The notes under the pieces are model-generated. The model saw nothing but the letters and a program-made list of their open reading frames with translations, was not told the DNA's origin and ran no database searches. Made by a program: the position numbers and the translations under genes. Below, piece after piece: positions 54,000 through 62,690 of a DNA stretch of 64,000 bases; within the stretch, counting starts at the first letter, position 1, and each line of letters begins with the position of its first letter. The stretch is from Sphingomonas sp. 3P27F8 (GTDB lineage Bacteria; Pseudomonadota; Alphaproteobacteria; Sphingomonadales; Sphingomonadaceae), in the NCBI RefSeq assembly GCF_005502745.1, contig NZ_SCNL01000018.1:1-64000 (forward strand), written 5' to 3'.

Positions 54000-54077
54000 A
54001 TTTCCGTCCGGGAAGCGCCCCCTAGCCGGGCGCTGCGGGCTTGGCAAGCGGCTGATTTAGCCGCCTGCCGAAATCCG

Positions 54078-54398
54078 TCAATTCTCGTCTTCGTCGCTTG
54101 ACGTTTCCACGCCAAGATCATCGTCACCGCCAAGATCGACCTCGTCGTCGGCCGAGGGTTCTTCGTCCTCGCCCGTGTCGATATCGACGTCATCGTCATC
54201 GGCCAGATCGCTATCGACCGGGCCCTTTTCAGGCTTGGCCGCCTCGAACGGAAGCGGTTGCTTCGATTTCAGAATAGGCTCCGGTTCCCAGGCATAGCCA
54301 CAGCTGATGCAGGTTACGGGTTCGTCCTTGGTGAGGTCATAGAAACGCGTCGCGCATTTCGGGCACGTACGCTTCGTGCCCCATTCCGGCTTGATCAT
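54078..54398 (-). CDS. FYDLN-type acidic protein with zinc-ribbon-like N terminus
   Basis: Encodes 106 residues. The N-terminal half has CPKC (about residues 12-15) and CISCG (about 30-34), a likely zinc ribbon, with the TRFYDL motif between them. The C-terminal half is strongly acidic (long Asp/Glu runs). It matches the alphaproteobacterial FYDLN acid family of unknown function. The ATG at 54398 gives MIKPEWGTKRTCPKC, the usual start; a TTG at 54407 is less likely. It is divergent from aroA. Confidence 0.85.
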   Translation of the reverse strand: MIKPEWGTKRTCPKCATRFYDLTKDEPVTCISCGYAWEPEPILKSKQPLPFEAAKPEKGPVDSDLADDDDVDIDTGEDEEPSADDEVDLGGDDDLGVETSSDEDEN

Positions 54399-54498
54399 GC
54401 CGTGCAAAACCTTTCGGATGGGTGTTTCAACAGGCCATTACCTGCGAAGTGGGGCGCGCCTTGCCATAGCACAACCCGGCTGGCAAGGCCGCGCGAAC

Positions 54499-55839
54499 AT
54501 GACCCATGCAGCTTCCCAGCCCATTACCATCCTTCGCGCCCCCGCCCTGCGCGGCAGGATCCGTGTTCCCGGCGACAAATCGATCAGTCACCGCGCGCTG
54601 ATGCTTTCCGCACTGGCAGTGGGTGAAAGCCGGGTCGAGGGATTGCTGGAAGGCGAAGATGTGCTCGCCACCGCCGCCGCGATGCGCGCGATGGGCGCCG
54701 ACATAGCGCGCGACGAAAACGGGATCTGGCGCATCCACGGCGTCGGCGTTGGCGGGTTGCTGCAACCGCAGACGGCGCTCGACATGGGCAATTCCGGCAC
54801 CTCTACCCGGCTGCTGATGGGGCTGGTCGCCAGTCATCCCATCACCGTGACCTTCATCGGCGATGCATCGCTTTCAGCCCGGCCGATGAAGCGGGTGATC
54901 GATCCGCTATCCAGAATGGGCGCGGATTTCACCGCGTCTCCGGGAGACCGTCTGCCCCTGATGCTGCGGGGCCTCTCCCCCGCCGTTCCGATCAGCTACA
55001 CTCTCCCGGTCGCATCCGCGCAGGTAAAATCCGCGATCCTTCTGGCAGGTTTGAACGCGCCGGGAATCACCCGCGTAATCGAGCCGGTGGCGACCCGCGA
55101 TCACAGCGAACGAATGCTCGCCGGCTTCGGCGCTCTGCTGAATGTGGAGCACGCGCCCGAGGGACGCGTCATCTCGATCACGGGCGAAGCGGAGTTGAAG
55201 CCGCAATCGATCGTTGTGCCGGGAGATCCCTCCTCGGCCGCATTCTGGCTGGTCGCAGCGTCGATCGTGCCGGGAAGTGACATCGTCGTCGAGAATGTCG
55301 GCATGAACCCGACTCGCAGCGGCATCGTTACCGCGCTCCGCCTGATGGGAGCAGATATTACCGAGGTCGATGCGCGCATCGTCGGCGGGGAGCCGGTTGC
55401 GGACCTGCGAATCCGCCACGCGCCGCTGACGGGCATCGAGGTGCCCCCCGAACTCGCGCCGTCGATGATCGACGAATATCCCGCACTTTTCGTCGCTGCC
55501 GCCTTCGCCAGCGGTCGCACCATCGCGCGGGGTGCGGACGAGTTGCGGGTGAAGGAATCCGATCGCATCGAGACGATGAGGGTCGCGCTGGAGGCGAACG
55601 GTGTCTCGCTGGTCGAGCATGAGGACGGGCTTTCCATCGACGGCAGCGGCGGTGAGCCGATTGCGGGGGGCGCTCGCGTCGCCTCGAAACTGGATCACCG
55701 CATCGCAATGAGCATGGTCGTCGCTGGACTTCACGCGCGCTCACCAATGATGATCGATGATGCGGCTCCGGTCAGGACGAGTTTCCCGACCTTTTTCGAG
55801 CTGCTCGAATCGCTCGGGGGAAATGTGACGTGGAATTGA
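54499..55839 (+). CDS. aroA: 3-phosphoshikimate 1-carboxyvinyltransferase (EPSP synthase)
   Basis: Encodes 446 residues of the shikimate-pathway enzyme that joins phosphoenolpyruvate to shikimate-3-phosphate. Conserved parts are the Lys in RVPGDKSISHRALML (about residues 22-36), LDMGNSGTSTRLLMG (about 93-107), the Asp in DEYPALFVAAAFA and the RVKESDR-like LRVKESDRIE. The ATG at 54499 gives the standard N terminus; a longer in-frame start at 54376 runs antisense to the acidic protein gene. The class II or class I glyphosate type cannot be judged safely here. cmk follows. Confidence 0.94.
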   Translation: MTHAASQPITILRAPALRGRIRVPGDKSISHRALMLSALAVGESRVEGLLEGEDVLATAAAMRAMGADIARDENGIWRIHGVGVGGLLQPQTALDMGNSGTSTRLLMGLVASHPITVTFIGDASLSARPMKRVIDPLSRMGADFTASPGDRLPLMLRGLSPAVPISYTLPVASAQVKSAILLAGLNAPGITRVIEPVATRDHSERMLAGFGALLNVEHAPEGRVISITGEAELKPQSIVVPGDPSSAAFWLVAASIVPGSDIVVENVGMNPTRSGIVTALRLMGADITEVDARIVGGEPVADLRIRHAPLTGIEVPPELAPSMIDEYPALFVAAAFASGRTIARGADELRVKESDRIETMRVALEANGVSLVEHEDGLSIDGSGGEPIAGGARVASKLDHRIAMSMVVAGLHARSPMMIDDAAPVRTSFPTFFELLESLGGNVTWN

Positions 55840-55879
55840 TCGGCATGCGCGAGCAGCCTGCGCGACGAGGCGGTCGCCC

Positions 55880-56521
55880 ATGATTATAGCGGTCGATGGG
55901 CCAGCGGCATCGGGCAAAGGGACCCTCGCGCGCGCACTGGCACGACATTACCATCTGCCGCATCTCGATACCGGGCTACTCTATCGCGCGGTGGCGCTCA
56001 CCGTGCTCCAGCTCGAGCTCGATCCCGGGAAAGAGGCCGATGCCGTCGCCGCCTGTGGATTCGACGACCTGACGCTGGGCGATCCAGCGCTCCGCGATGA
56101 CGATATCGGCAAGCTCGCCTCCGTTGTTTCGGCGCATCCGCTGGTGCGCGCCGCGCTGCTCCAGCGCCAGAAGAGATTCGCGCACCAAGAGGGCGGCGCC
56201 GTGCTGGACGGGCGCGATATCGGCACGGTGATCGCGCCGGATGCGGATGCGAAACTGTTCGTGAAAGCAACGCCGACGATCCGCGCGCGCCGCCGTCATG
56301 CCGAGCTTCAATCGCATGGCTCAGCTGTGACGTTCGATCAGGTGCTGGCCGATATCCGCGCCCGCGATCAGCGCGACAGCACCCGCAGCGCGGCGCCACT
56401 CGTCCCCGCACCGGACGCCAGCCTGCTCGACACCAGCTTCCTGTCGATCGAAGCGGCGATCCAGAAAGCGATCTGCCTTGTGGAAGAACAACGCGCTCGC
56501 AAAGCGGCCAGAATCGCCTGA
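55880..56521 (+). CDS. cmk: Cytidylate kinase
   Basis: Encodes 213 residues. The P-loop is GPAASGKGT (about residues 7-15). The CMP-binding region is LDTGLLYRAVA, and the DGRDIGTVI segment and the Arg-rich lid (RARRRHAEL, RDQRDSTR) are present. It makes CDP from CMP. It lies 40 bp after aroA and 246 bp before rpsA, the familiar aroA-cmk-rpsA order. Confidence 0.94.
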   Translation: MIIAVDGPAASGKGTLARALARHYHLPHLDTGLLYRAVALTVLQLELDPGKEADAVAACGFDDLTLGDPALRDDDIGKLASVVSAHPLVRAALLQRQKRFAHQEGGAVLDGRDIGTVIAPDADAKLFVKATPTIRARRRHAELQSHGSAVTFDQVLADIRARDQRDSTRSAAPLVPAPDASLLDTSFLSIEAAIQKAICLVEEQRARKAARIA

Positions 56522-56539
56522 GCCTGACGGCGCTTTCGC

Positions 56540-56568
56540 TTGTGGATAACTGCCTGTTGCGCTAAGGC
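56540..56568 (+). promoter_or_regulatory. Candidate rpsA promoter
   Basis: TTGTGG (56540-56545) and TAAGGC (56563-56568) are separated by 17 bp, and the -10-like GCTAAGG matches that of the rpsF candidate promoter. Predicted leader about 190 nt. Confidence 0.35.
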
Positions 56569-56709
56569 CCGCGCCGTCCGGCGGACTGGGGTTCGCGGAG
56601 GCGCGGCGCGGAGGTGACCCTCTCGTGCCCTTTTCGCATTTGCGTTTAGGCCCTCCCCGAGCCCGGTTCGATGGATGCTGCATCGGCATGGGGCCGGTGT
56701 GGCAGTGAA

Positions 56710-56740
56710 GGCCAAGACCAGCGGATTCAACCGCTTGGCC
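56710..56740 (+). promoter_or_regulatory. Hairpin in the rpsA leader
   Basis: GGCCA (56710-56714) pairs with TGGCC (56736-56740), and AGCGG (56720-56724) with CCGCT (56731-56735), around ATTCAA with a 5-base bulge on one side. It lies just before the AAGGA ribosome binding site, so it could be bound by S1 for autoregulation. Confidence 0.45.
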
Positions 56741-56767
56741 GGAAACGACCCAAGGAAAAAGATTTTT

Positions 56768-58477
56768 ATGGCCTCAATGGCAACCCCAACCCGCGACGAT
56801 TTCGCGGCGATGCTCGATGACATGTTCGGCGGCGCCGACAGCTTCGAGGGCCGCGTGGTGCATGGCACCGTCACCGGCATCGAAAACGACATGGCGATCA
56901 TCGACGTCGGCCTCAAGAGCGAGGGCCGCGTGCCGCTGCGCGAATTCGCCGCCCCCGGTCAGAAGGCCGAGCTCAAGGTGGGCGACGAGGTCGAAGTCTA
57001 TGTGGACCGCGTCGAGAATATGCACGGCGAAGCGATGCTGTCGCGCGATCGCGCGCGCCGCGAAGCCGCATGGGACACGCTGGAAACGGAATTTGCGAAG
57101 ACCGCGCGGGTCGAGGGTGTGATTTTCGGCCGCGTCAAGGGCGGCTTCACAGTCGACCTGAACGGCGCCGTCGCGTTCCTGCCGGGGTCGCAGGTCGATA
57201 TCCGCCCGGTGCGCGACGTGACGCCGCTGATGGACATTCCGCAGCCGTTCCAGATCCTGAAGATGGACCGCAAGCGCGGCAACATCGTCGTCTCGCGCCG
57301 CGCCGTGCTTGAAGAAACCCGCGCCGAGCAGCGTTCGGGCCTGATCCAGAGCCTCGCGGAAGGCCAGATCATCGAGGGCGTGGTGAAGAATATCACCGAT
57401 TACGGCGCCTTCGTCGATCTGGGCGGCATCGACGGCCTGCTGCACGTCACCGACCTCAGCTACAAGCGGGTCGCGCATCCGAGCGAGATGATCAACATCG
57501 GCGATACCGTCCGTGTGCAGATCATCCGCATCAACAAGGACACGCAGCGTATCTCGCTGGGCATGAAGCAGCTTGAGAGCGATCCGTGGGATGGCGCGGG
57601 CGCGAAATATCCGGTCGGCGCGAAGCTTTCCGGTCGCGTCACGAACATCACCGAATATGGTGCGTTCGTTGAATTGGAAGCCGGCATCGAGGGCCTGGTC
57701 CACGTCAGCGAGATGTCCTGGACCAAGAAGAACGTCCATCCTGGCAAGATCGTCTCGACCAGCCAGGAAGTCGATGTCGTCGTCCTCGAGGTCGATGAGG
57801 ACAAGCGCCGCATCAGCCTCGGCCTGAAGCAGGCGCAGGCCAATCCGTGGGAGGCATTCGCTGCCGCTCACCCGATCGGCTCGACCGTCGAGGGCGAAGT
57901 CAAGAACGCGACCGAATTCGGCCTGTTCGTCGGCCTCGACAACGATGTCGACGGCATGGTCCACATGTCCGACATCGCATGGGGCGTGTCTGGCGAGGAC
58001 GCGCTGGCGCTGCATCGCAAGGGCGAGATGGTCACCGCGATCGTGCTTGACATCGATCCCGAGAAGGAACGCATCTCGCTTGGCATGAAGCAGCTCGAGC
58101 GTGGCGGGCCGGTCACCGGCGCGGCGACGGCGGGCGATCGTCTGCAGAAGAACGCGATTGTCACCGTCACCATCCTCGAAGTTCGCGACGCGGGCCTTGA
58201 GGTGCAGGCGGGCGACGATGGCGCGACCGGCTTCATCAAGCGCACCGATCTTGGCCGTGACCGCGACGAGCAGCGTCCTGAGCGCTTCCAGGTCGGCCAG
58301 AAGTTTGATGCGATGGTGATCGGGTTCGATCGTTCGAAGAAGCCGACCTTCTCGGTCAAGGCCATGCAGATCGCTGAAGAGAAGCAGGCCGTGGCGCAGT
58401 ATGGCTCGTCCGATTCGGGCGCGTCGCTGGGCGACATCCTTGGCGAGGCCCTGAAGGCGCGCGAAACCAAGAACTGA
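56768..58477 (+). CDS. rpsA: 30S ribosomal protein bS1
   Basis: Encodes 569 residues with six S1 RNA-binding repeats, seen from recurring patterns such as [47 protein letters not shown] and the later RISLGMKQ ends. bS1 helps mRNA loading on the 30S subunit. The ATG at 56768 follows AAGGAAAAAGATTTTT; the family start could also be the ATG at 56777. It is preceded by a hairpin leader and followed by a strong terminator. Confidence 0.96.
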   Translation: MASMATPTRDDFAAMLDDMFGGADSFEGRVVHGTVTGIENDMAIIDVGLKSEGRVPLREFAAPGQKAELKVGDEVEVYVDRVENMHGEAMLSRDRARREAAWDTLETEFAKTARVEGVIFGRVKGGFTVDLNGAVAFLPGSQVDIRPVRDVTPLMDIPQPFQILKMDRKRGNIVVSRRAVLEETRAEQRSGLIQSLAEGQIIEGVVKNITDYGAFVDLGGIDGLLHVTDLSYKRVAHPSEMINIGDTVRVQIIRINKDTQRISLGMKQLESDPWDGAGAKYPVGAKLSGRVTNITEYGAFVELEAGIEGLVHVSEMSWTKKNVHPGKIVSTSQEVDVVVLEVDEDKRRISLGLKQAQANPWEAFAAAHPIGSTVEGEVKNATEFGLFVGLDNDVDGMVHMSDIAWGVSGEDALALHRKGEMVTAIVLDIDPEKERISLGMKQLERGGPVTGAATAGDRLQKNAIVTVTILEVRDAGLEVQAGDDGATGFIKRTDLGRDRDEQRPERFQVGQKFDAMVIGFDRSKKPTFSVKAMQIAEEKQAVAQYGSSDSGASLGDILGEALKARETKN

Positions 58478-58484
58478 TATCGCA

Positions 58485-58515
58485 GAACCGGGCAGGAAAA
58501 TTTCCTGCCCGGTTC
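58485..58515 (+). terminator. rpsA terminator hairpin
   Basis: GAACCGGGCAGGA (58485-58497) pairs with TCCTGCCCGGTTC (58503-58515), 13 bp, with a short A/T loop. No T-tract follows, but the stem is very strong and it lies 8 bp after the rpsA stop. Confidence 0.8.
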
Positions 58516-58635
58516 TCGATACGGCACAAAATTTCACCCGATTGTCGTTTCGATCCTATTCCGATCGGCAGTTTTCGGTATTATTGCTCTCAGCCGAGCC
58601 CGCAATTCGCGGCGCATCGTGCAAGAGGTTGCAGA

Positions 58636-58917
58636 ATGATCCGCTCCGAACTCGTCCAGCAGCTTGCCGAGACCAATCCCGAGCTTTCATTGCGTGACGT
58701 GGAGGCGATCGTTTCCACCTTTTTCGATGAAATCGTGCGCCGGCTGGCGGAAAACGGCCGGGTCGAGCTGCGCGGTTTCGGCGCCTTTTCCACCCGTGCC
58801 CGCGATGCACGCACCGGCCGTAACCCGCGCACTGGCGAGCTGGTGGAAGTGGATGCGAAACGCGTTCCTTATTTCAAGCCGGGCAAGGAAATGCGCGCCA
58901 GGCTCAACGTCGCTTGA
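58636..58917 (+). CDS. ihfB: Integration host factor beta subunit
   Basis: Encodes 93 residues of an HU/IHF protein. The N-terminal helices start [26 protein letters not shown], and the DNA-intercalating arm contains GRNPRTGE (Pro about residue 64). The neighbour rpsA makes IhfB more likely than HU; the order rpsA-ihfB is common in proteobacteria. It bends DNA with IhfA. It has its own 5' region of 158 bp after rpsA. Confidence 0.92.
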   Translation: MIRSELVQQLAETNPELSLRDVEAIVSTFFDEIVRRLAENGRVELRGFGAFSTRARDARTGRNPRTGELVEVDAKRVPYFKPGKEMRARLNVA

Positions 58918-58955
58918 CGTTCGGCTCCAGGTAGCCTTCACGTCGCGTGCGATGC

Positions 58956-59039
58956 GCGGACGTGGCGGAATCGGTAGACGCTGGAGACTTAAAATCTTCT
59001 GCCAATGGCGTGCGGGTTCGAGTCCCGCCGTCCGCACCA
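58956..59039 (+). tRNA. tRNA-Leu (anticodon TAA)
   Basis: An 84-base class II tRNA with long variable arm and encoded CCA. The acceptor arm starts GCGGACG and ends CGTCCGC. The anticodon loop is CTTAAAA with TAA. It lies 38 bp after ihfB and 14 bp before the candidate start of the next gene. Confidence 0.95.
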
Positions 59040-59053
59040 TCGCGTGCGCCTCA

Positions 59054-60481
59054 TTGGCGCTGCTCGCCGGTTGCGACCGACGGCCGGATATCGGCCCCGT
59101 GGTCGCGAGTATCATCGGAAACGCGCCGGAATTACGCGACGCGAGCCGCGGCGAAAGCACCGCCAGCGACAGGGTTCTTGCCGACTCGATCGCGCAAGGG
59201 TTGGTCCGCTTCGATGCGGCGGGGCAAATCGAACCCGGCGTCGCCGAGCGGTGGATCGTCACAGACGAGGGCAAGACCTACATCTTCCGCCTGCGCAACA
59301 CGCAATGGTCTGACGGTCGCACAGTCACCGCCCGGGAGGTGGTGGCGATCCTGAAACGTCAGATTGCGGCGGGATCGCGCAATCCCCTGAAGCCGTATCT
59401 CACCGCGATCGAATCGATCGTGGAGATGACGCCGCAGATCATCCAGATCGAACTTTCCTACCCTCGCCCGGATCTCTTGAAGATTTTCGCCCAGCCCGAA
59501 CTTGCGCTCATGCGGCCACGCGCGCCAGCCGGGACCGGGCCGTTCCGTATCGCCCGGCAAAGCCGGTATTCGATGGTGCTCACGCCAGTGCGTGATCTCG
59601 ATCGTTCGCCTGATCAGGAGCAGGAGCGTACACCGGAAGACAATGTACGATTGATCGGCGAATCGGCGGCGCGCGCGATCATCCGCTATGGCGCGCGCGA
59701 ATCCGATCTGGTGACCGGCGGTACGATCCGCGATTGGCCGTTACTGCAATCCGCCGGCATCGCCCCAACCAATGTCCGCCTGGATAACGCCGCCGGATTG
59801 TTCGGGCTGTCGATCGCGCGCCGCGACGGGTTTCTGGCGACGACCGAGAACCGTGCGGCTCTCGCCGCCGCGATCGATCGTGGTGCGCTTGTCGCTGCCT
59901 TCTCGGCGGACTGGGCACCAACCGAACAATTGCTTCCCGATCAGCTCGATTCGGCAGCCGTTCCGGTGATGTCGGAATGGGTCGCGCAGGATCTGGAAAG
60001 CCGGCGCAAACAGGCGCTGGCCAGCGTCGCAGCATGGCGACGCGTCAATCCGGGGCCGCTGCGGCTGCGGATCGCGCTGCCCGACGGCCCGGGCGGCACG
60101 ATCCTGTGGGGCCGGATCGGCTCGGACTTGCTGGCGATCGGCATCCAGCCCGAGCGTGTAGCGGCCGATGATGGTTCGGCCGATCTCCGCCTGATCGACG
60201 CGGTGGCACCTTATGACAGCGCCAGATGGTATCTGGCGCTTGCCTGCGCGCCCTGCGGTGATGCCGCACGCCAGGCCGTGGAAGCAGCCCGCGTCGCCCC
60301 CACACTCGCGGCGCGCGGCGAGGCGCTTGCGGCGGCAGACGCGGCGGTGGCCGCTGACATACCCTTCATCCCGATCGCCCGCCCGTTGCGCTGGTCGCTC
60401 GTGTCGTTGCGGCTGCGACAATGGCAGCCGAACCCGCGCGCATGGCACCCGTTGAACCATTTGCGCCCCGTCCCCAAGTGA
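59054..60481 (+). CDS. ABC transporter substrate-binding lipoprotein (peptide/nickel type, SBP_bac_5-like)
   Basis: Encodes about 475 residues from a TTG at 59054. The sequence LALLAGC gives a lipobox, followed by DRRPD. The body has the SBP family 5 pattern: LADSIAQGLVRFDAAGQIEPGVAERW (about residues 37-62), YIFRLRNTQWSDGRTVTAREVV and a C-terminal HPLNHLRPVPK. The start is unclear: no Shine-Dalgarno lies between it and tRNA-Leu, and TTG gives a very short signal. The frame stays open upstream through the tRNA to ATG 58952, which would give a charged n-region. No permease gene is nearby. Confidence 0.75.
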   Translation: MALLAGCDRRPDIGPVVASIIGNAPELRDASRGESTASDRVLADSIAQGLVRFDAAGQIEPGVAERWIVTDEGKTYIFRLRNTQWSDGRTVTAREVVAILKRQIAAGSRNPLKPYLTAIESIVEMTPQIIQIELSYPRPDLLKIFAQPELALMRPRAPAGTGPFRIARQSRYSMVLTPVRDLDRSPDQEQERTPEDNVRLIGESAARAIIRYGARESDLVTGGTIRDWPLLQSAGIAPTNVRLDNAAGLFGLSIARRDGFLATTENRAALAAAIDRGALVAAFSADWAPTEQLLPDQLDSAAVPVMSEWVAQDLESRRKQALASVAAWRRVNPGPLRLRIALPDGPGGTILWGRIGSDLLAIGIQPERVAADDGSADLRLIDAVAPYDSARWYLALACAPCGDAARQAVEAARVAPTLAARGEALAAADAAVAADIPFIPIARPLRWSLVSLRLRQWQPNPRAWHPLNHLRPVPK

Positions 60482-60487
60482 TGCGGC

Positions 60488-60910
60488 ATGAACCCGCGCA
60501 CCGTCCGCATCGACCCCACCCTTATCGAGCGCCTGCCGCTCACCCGTGACCCATCCCATGTCCGCCAGCGGCTGGAGGCGATGGAGAAGCTGCTCGAGGG
60601 GTTATTCGTCATACCGGGCATCAACCGGCGCGTTGGGCTCGACGCAATTCTGGGGCTGGTGCCGGTGGCGGGCGATCTCGTAGCCGCCGCGCTGGGCGCG
60701 TGGATTGTGTGGGAAGCGCGCAATCTCGGCATGAGCCGCTTCCAGCTCGCGCGGATGAGCGGTCGCGTCGGCTTCGACGCCTTGCTGGGAATGGTGCCGC
60801 TGGTTGGCGACGCGGCGGACTTTTTCTACCGATCGAACACGCGCAATCTAAAGCAGATCAGGCGCCATCTGGACAAGCACCATCCCTCGACGGCCACGAT
60901 CGAGGGGTAA
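60488..60910 (+). CDS. DUF4112 membrane protein
   Basis: Encodes 140 residues. A basic N-terminal region with LEAMEKLLEG precedes two membrane helices (about residues 50-75 and 90-115), each containing a VGLDAILGLVPVAGD or VGFDALLGMVPLVGD motif. This internal repeat identifies the DUF4112 family. Role unknown. It follows the binding-protein gene by 6 bp and may be in the same operon. Confidence 0.82.
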   Translation: MNPRTVRIDPTLIERLPLTRDPSHVRQRLEAMEKLLEGLFVIPGINRRVGLDAILGLVPVAGDLVAAALGAWIVWEARNLGMSRFQLARMSGRVGFDALLGMVPLVGDAADFFYRSNTRNLKQIRRHLDKHHPSTATIEG

Positions 60911-60918
60911 GTTCGCGG

Positions 60919-62115
60919 TCAATACAGCAGGAACTCTCGTCTGGCATCCGCCCACGATCGTTCATCGGGCAAAGTAAGCGCATCAAGATCATTGGCCACG
61001 GATCCGGCATCATCTACCCAGGCACGCAATGCAGGGCCGCCATTTATGACGTCGATCGCCAATTTGCCGAACTCATACTCGTACGGAAAGTTGCGCCACA
61101 GGTCATAGTCGGGCTGCAACCGCCGGATCGCCTTGAAGCCAAGGGCTTGCAGGCGCCACGGACGGAAGGCGGCATGATCGTATCCGGTGCCTTCGGCATG
61201 GATGAATACGCCAGCGCAAAGCTGACCGACATGCTTGTGGAAGGTCGGCTGGAACCAGAAATCGCGCAAGGTGCAGCCGGCGAGCCATCCCGGCGCCAGC
61301 GCCCGCATCTCCGCGATGACGGCTCGCGCATCGATATCGGGAGCGCCGAACAGCTCCAGCGGGCGCGTGGTTCCTCTGCCCTCGCTGAGCGTGGTGCCCT
61401 CCAGCATCACCGTGCCGGCATAGGCGCGCGCCATATTGACGTTGGCGGCATTGGGGCTGGGATTGATCCACACCCGATCGGTCGGCCAGCCATAACCCGG
61501 CGCCTCACCCGGCCGCCAACCGTCCATCTCGATCACGCGATAATCGACGTCGAGGCGAAAATGATCGATGAACCAGCGCCCCATCTCGCCGAGCGTCAGG
61601 CCGTGGCGCATCGGCATCGGCCCGGCGCCGACGAAGCTTTCCCAGCCGGAGCGCAGCATTAGCCCCTCGACCGGGCGCCCCGCGGGATTGGGGCGGTCAA
61701 GCACCCACACCGACTTGCCATGCTCGGCCGCCGCCTCGAGCACGTAGAGCAAGGTGGTGACGAAGGTGTAGATGCGGCATCCGACGTCCTGAAGATCGAC
61801 CAGCATCACGTCGAAGGTGCTCATGGACTGCCCGCTGGGCCGCCGGACCTCGCCATAGAGGCTGAACACCGGCATCCCATATGTCGGATCGGTGAAGTCC
61901 GGCGACTCCATCATGTTATCCTGCAGATCGCCGCGCACGCCGTGCTGCGGCCCGAACACCGCACTCACTTCCACTCCTGCTGCGATCAACGCATCCAGGC
62001 TGTGCGTCAGATCGGCGGTGACGGAGGCGGGGTGCGCGAGCAAGGCAACGCGCTTCCCCTTCAACGGCGCGCGGAGGCTCGCGTCGGCGAGCAGTCGATC
62101 GATACCGAATTTCAT
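60919..62115 (-). CDS. DUF1343 / NamZ-type exo-beta-N-acetylmuramidase
   Basis: Encodes 398 residues of the DUF1343 family. NamZ, studied in Bacillus, removes N-acetylmuramic acid from peptidoglycan fragments. Motifs visible are VALLAHPASV (about residues 23-32), FGPQHGVRGDLQDNM, LVDLQDVGCRIYTFV and WVLDRPNP. No signal peptide is present, suggesting a cytoplasmic role in cell-wall recycling. The ATG at 62115 overlaps the DOMON-like gene stop (ATGA), so the two are coupled. Confidence 0.85.
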   Translation of the reverse strand: MKFGIDRLLADASLRAPLKGKRVALLAHPASVTADLTHSLDALIAAGVEVSAVFGPQHGVRGDLQDNMMESPDFTDPTYGMPVFSLYGEVRRPSGQSMSTFDVMLVDLQDVGCRIYTFVTTLLYVLEAAAEHGKSVWVLDRPNPAGRPVEGLMLRSGWESFVGAGPMPMRHGLTLGEMGRWFIDHFRLDVDYRVIEMDGWRPGEAPGYGWPTDRVWINPSPNAANVNMARAYAGTVMLEGTTLSEGRGTTRPLELFGAPDIDARAVIAEMRALAPGWLAGCTLRDFWFQPTFHKHVGQLCAGVFIHAEGTGYDHAAFRPWRLQALGFKAIRRLQPDYDLWRNFPYEYEFGKLAIDVINGGPALRAWVDDAGSVANDLDALTLPDERSWADARREFLLY

Positions 62116-62636
62116 GGCCGCTCAGGTGCCGGGAGCCGGGCAACAAAGCAATCGTCGTGGTGAAAATCGGGCGGCCCGGGCGGATGCGCGAGCGACCAGA
62201 AGGAGCGCCGCCCGCCCGCCTCCTCGATCACCGCGGTCAGCGCCATTCTCATCGGGACGGGAGGCAAGTCGGCAAGGTCGCATCTTACCGAAATCTCGGT
62301 TCCTGCGCGTTCGACATGCGGCTCGATCGCTCGCGCCAAATCGCCAGCGCCCGCGCGATACGCCGCGAACGCATAGGCCGCCCACCGGCCGGAGGGAGAA
62401 AAATTGAACTCGACATAGCCGGTCCCGCACTCGGGCCGGAGGAACAATTCGAAGCAGGTTGTCTTCCACAGATCGTCAGCGCGTTGCGGTATGGCGACAT
62501 TGGGCCAGACGATCTGCCCTCCCCCCTCGACGCGATACATCAGCTCGAGTTCGTGACTTCCGGCGACGGCAACGCTCACGCCGCGCACCGCGAGCGGGGG
62601 GAAATCCGGGTGGGGGATCAGGGTGTGAATCGGCAT
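62112..62636 (-). CDS. DOMON-like domain protein
   Basis: Encodes 174 residues of a predicted beta-sandwich: ELELMYRVEGGGQIVWPN, WKTTCFELFLRPECGTGYVEFNFSPSGRWAAYAFAAYR and a final segment with SFWSLAHPPGPPDFHHDDCF. These match the small DOMON-like family of proteobacteria, which may bind sugars or haem; the role is unknown. No signal peptide. It lies upstream of the NamZ-type gene in a two-gene operon, divergent from rimO with a 54-bp gap. Confidence 0.72.
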   Translation of the reverse strand: MPIHTLIPHPDFPPLAVRGVSVAVAGSHELELMYRVEGGGQIVWPNVAIPQRADDLWKTTCFELFLRPECGTGYVEFNFSPSGRWAAYAFAAYRAGAGDLARAIEPHVERAGTEISVRCDLADLPPVPMRMALTAVIEEAGGRRSFWSLAHPPGPPDFHHDDCFVARLPAPERP

Positions 62637-62690
62637 ATCCGCTGCACCCTATGAAAAGCGTGCGCGAGTCGCTATGTGGCGCCCTTTCCT

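Noticed and set aside
56774..58537. A 587-codon open frame on the minus strand
   Set aside because: It is the exact antisense shadow of rpsA, produced by its repeated S1 domains.
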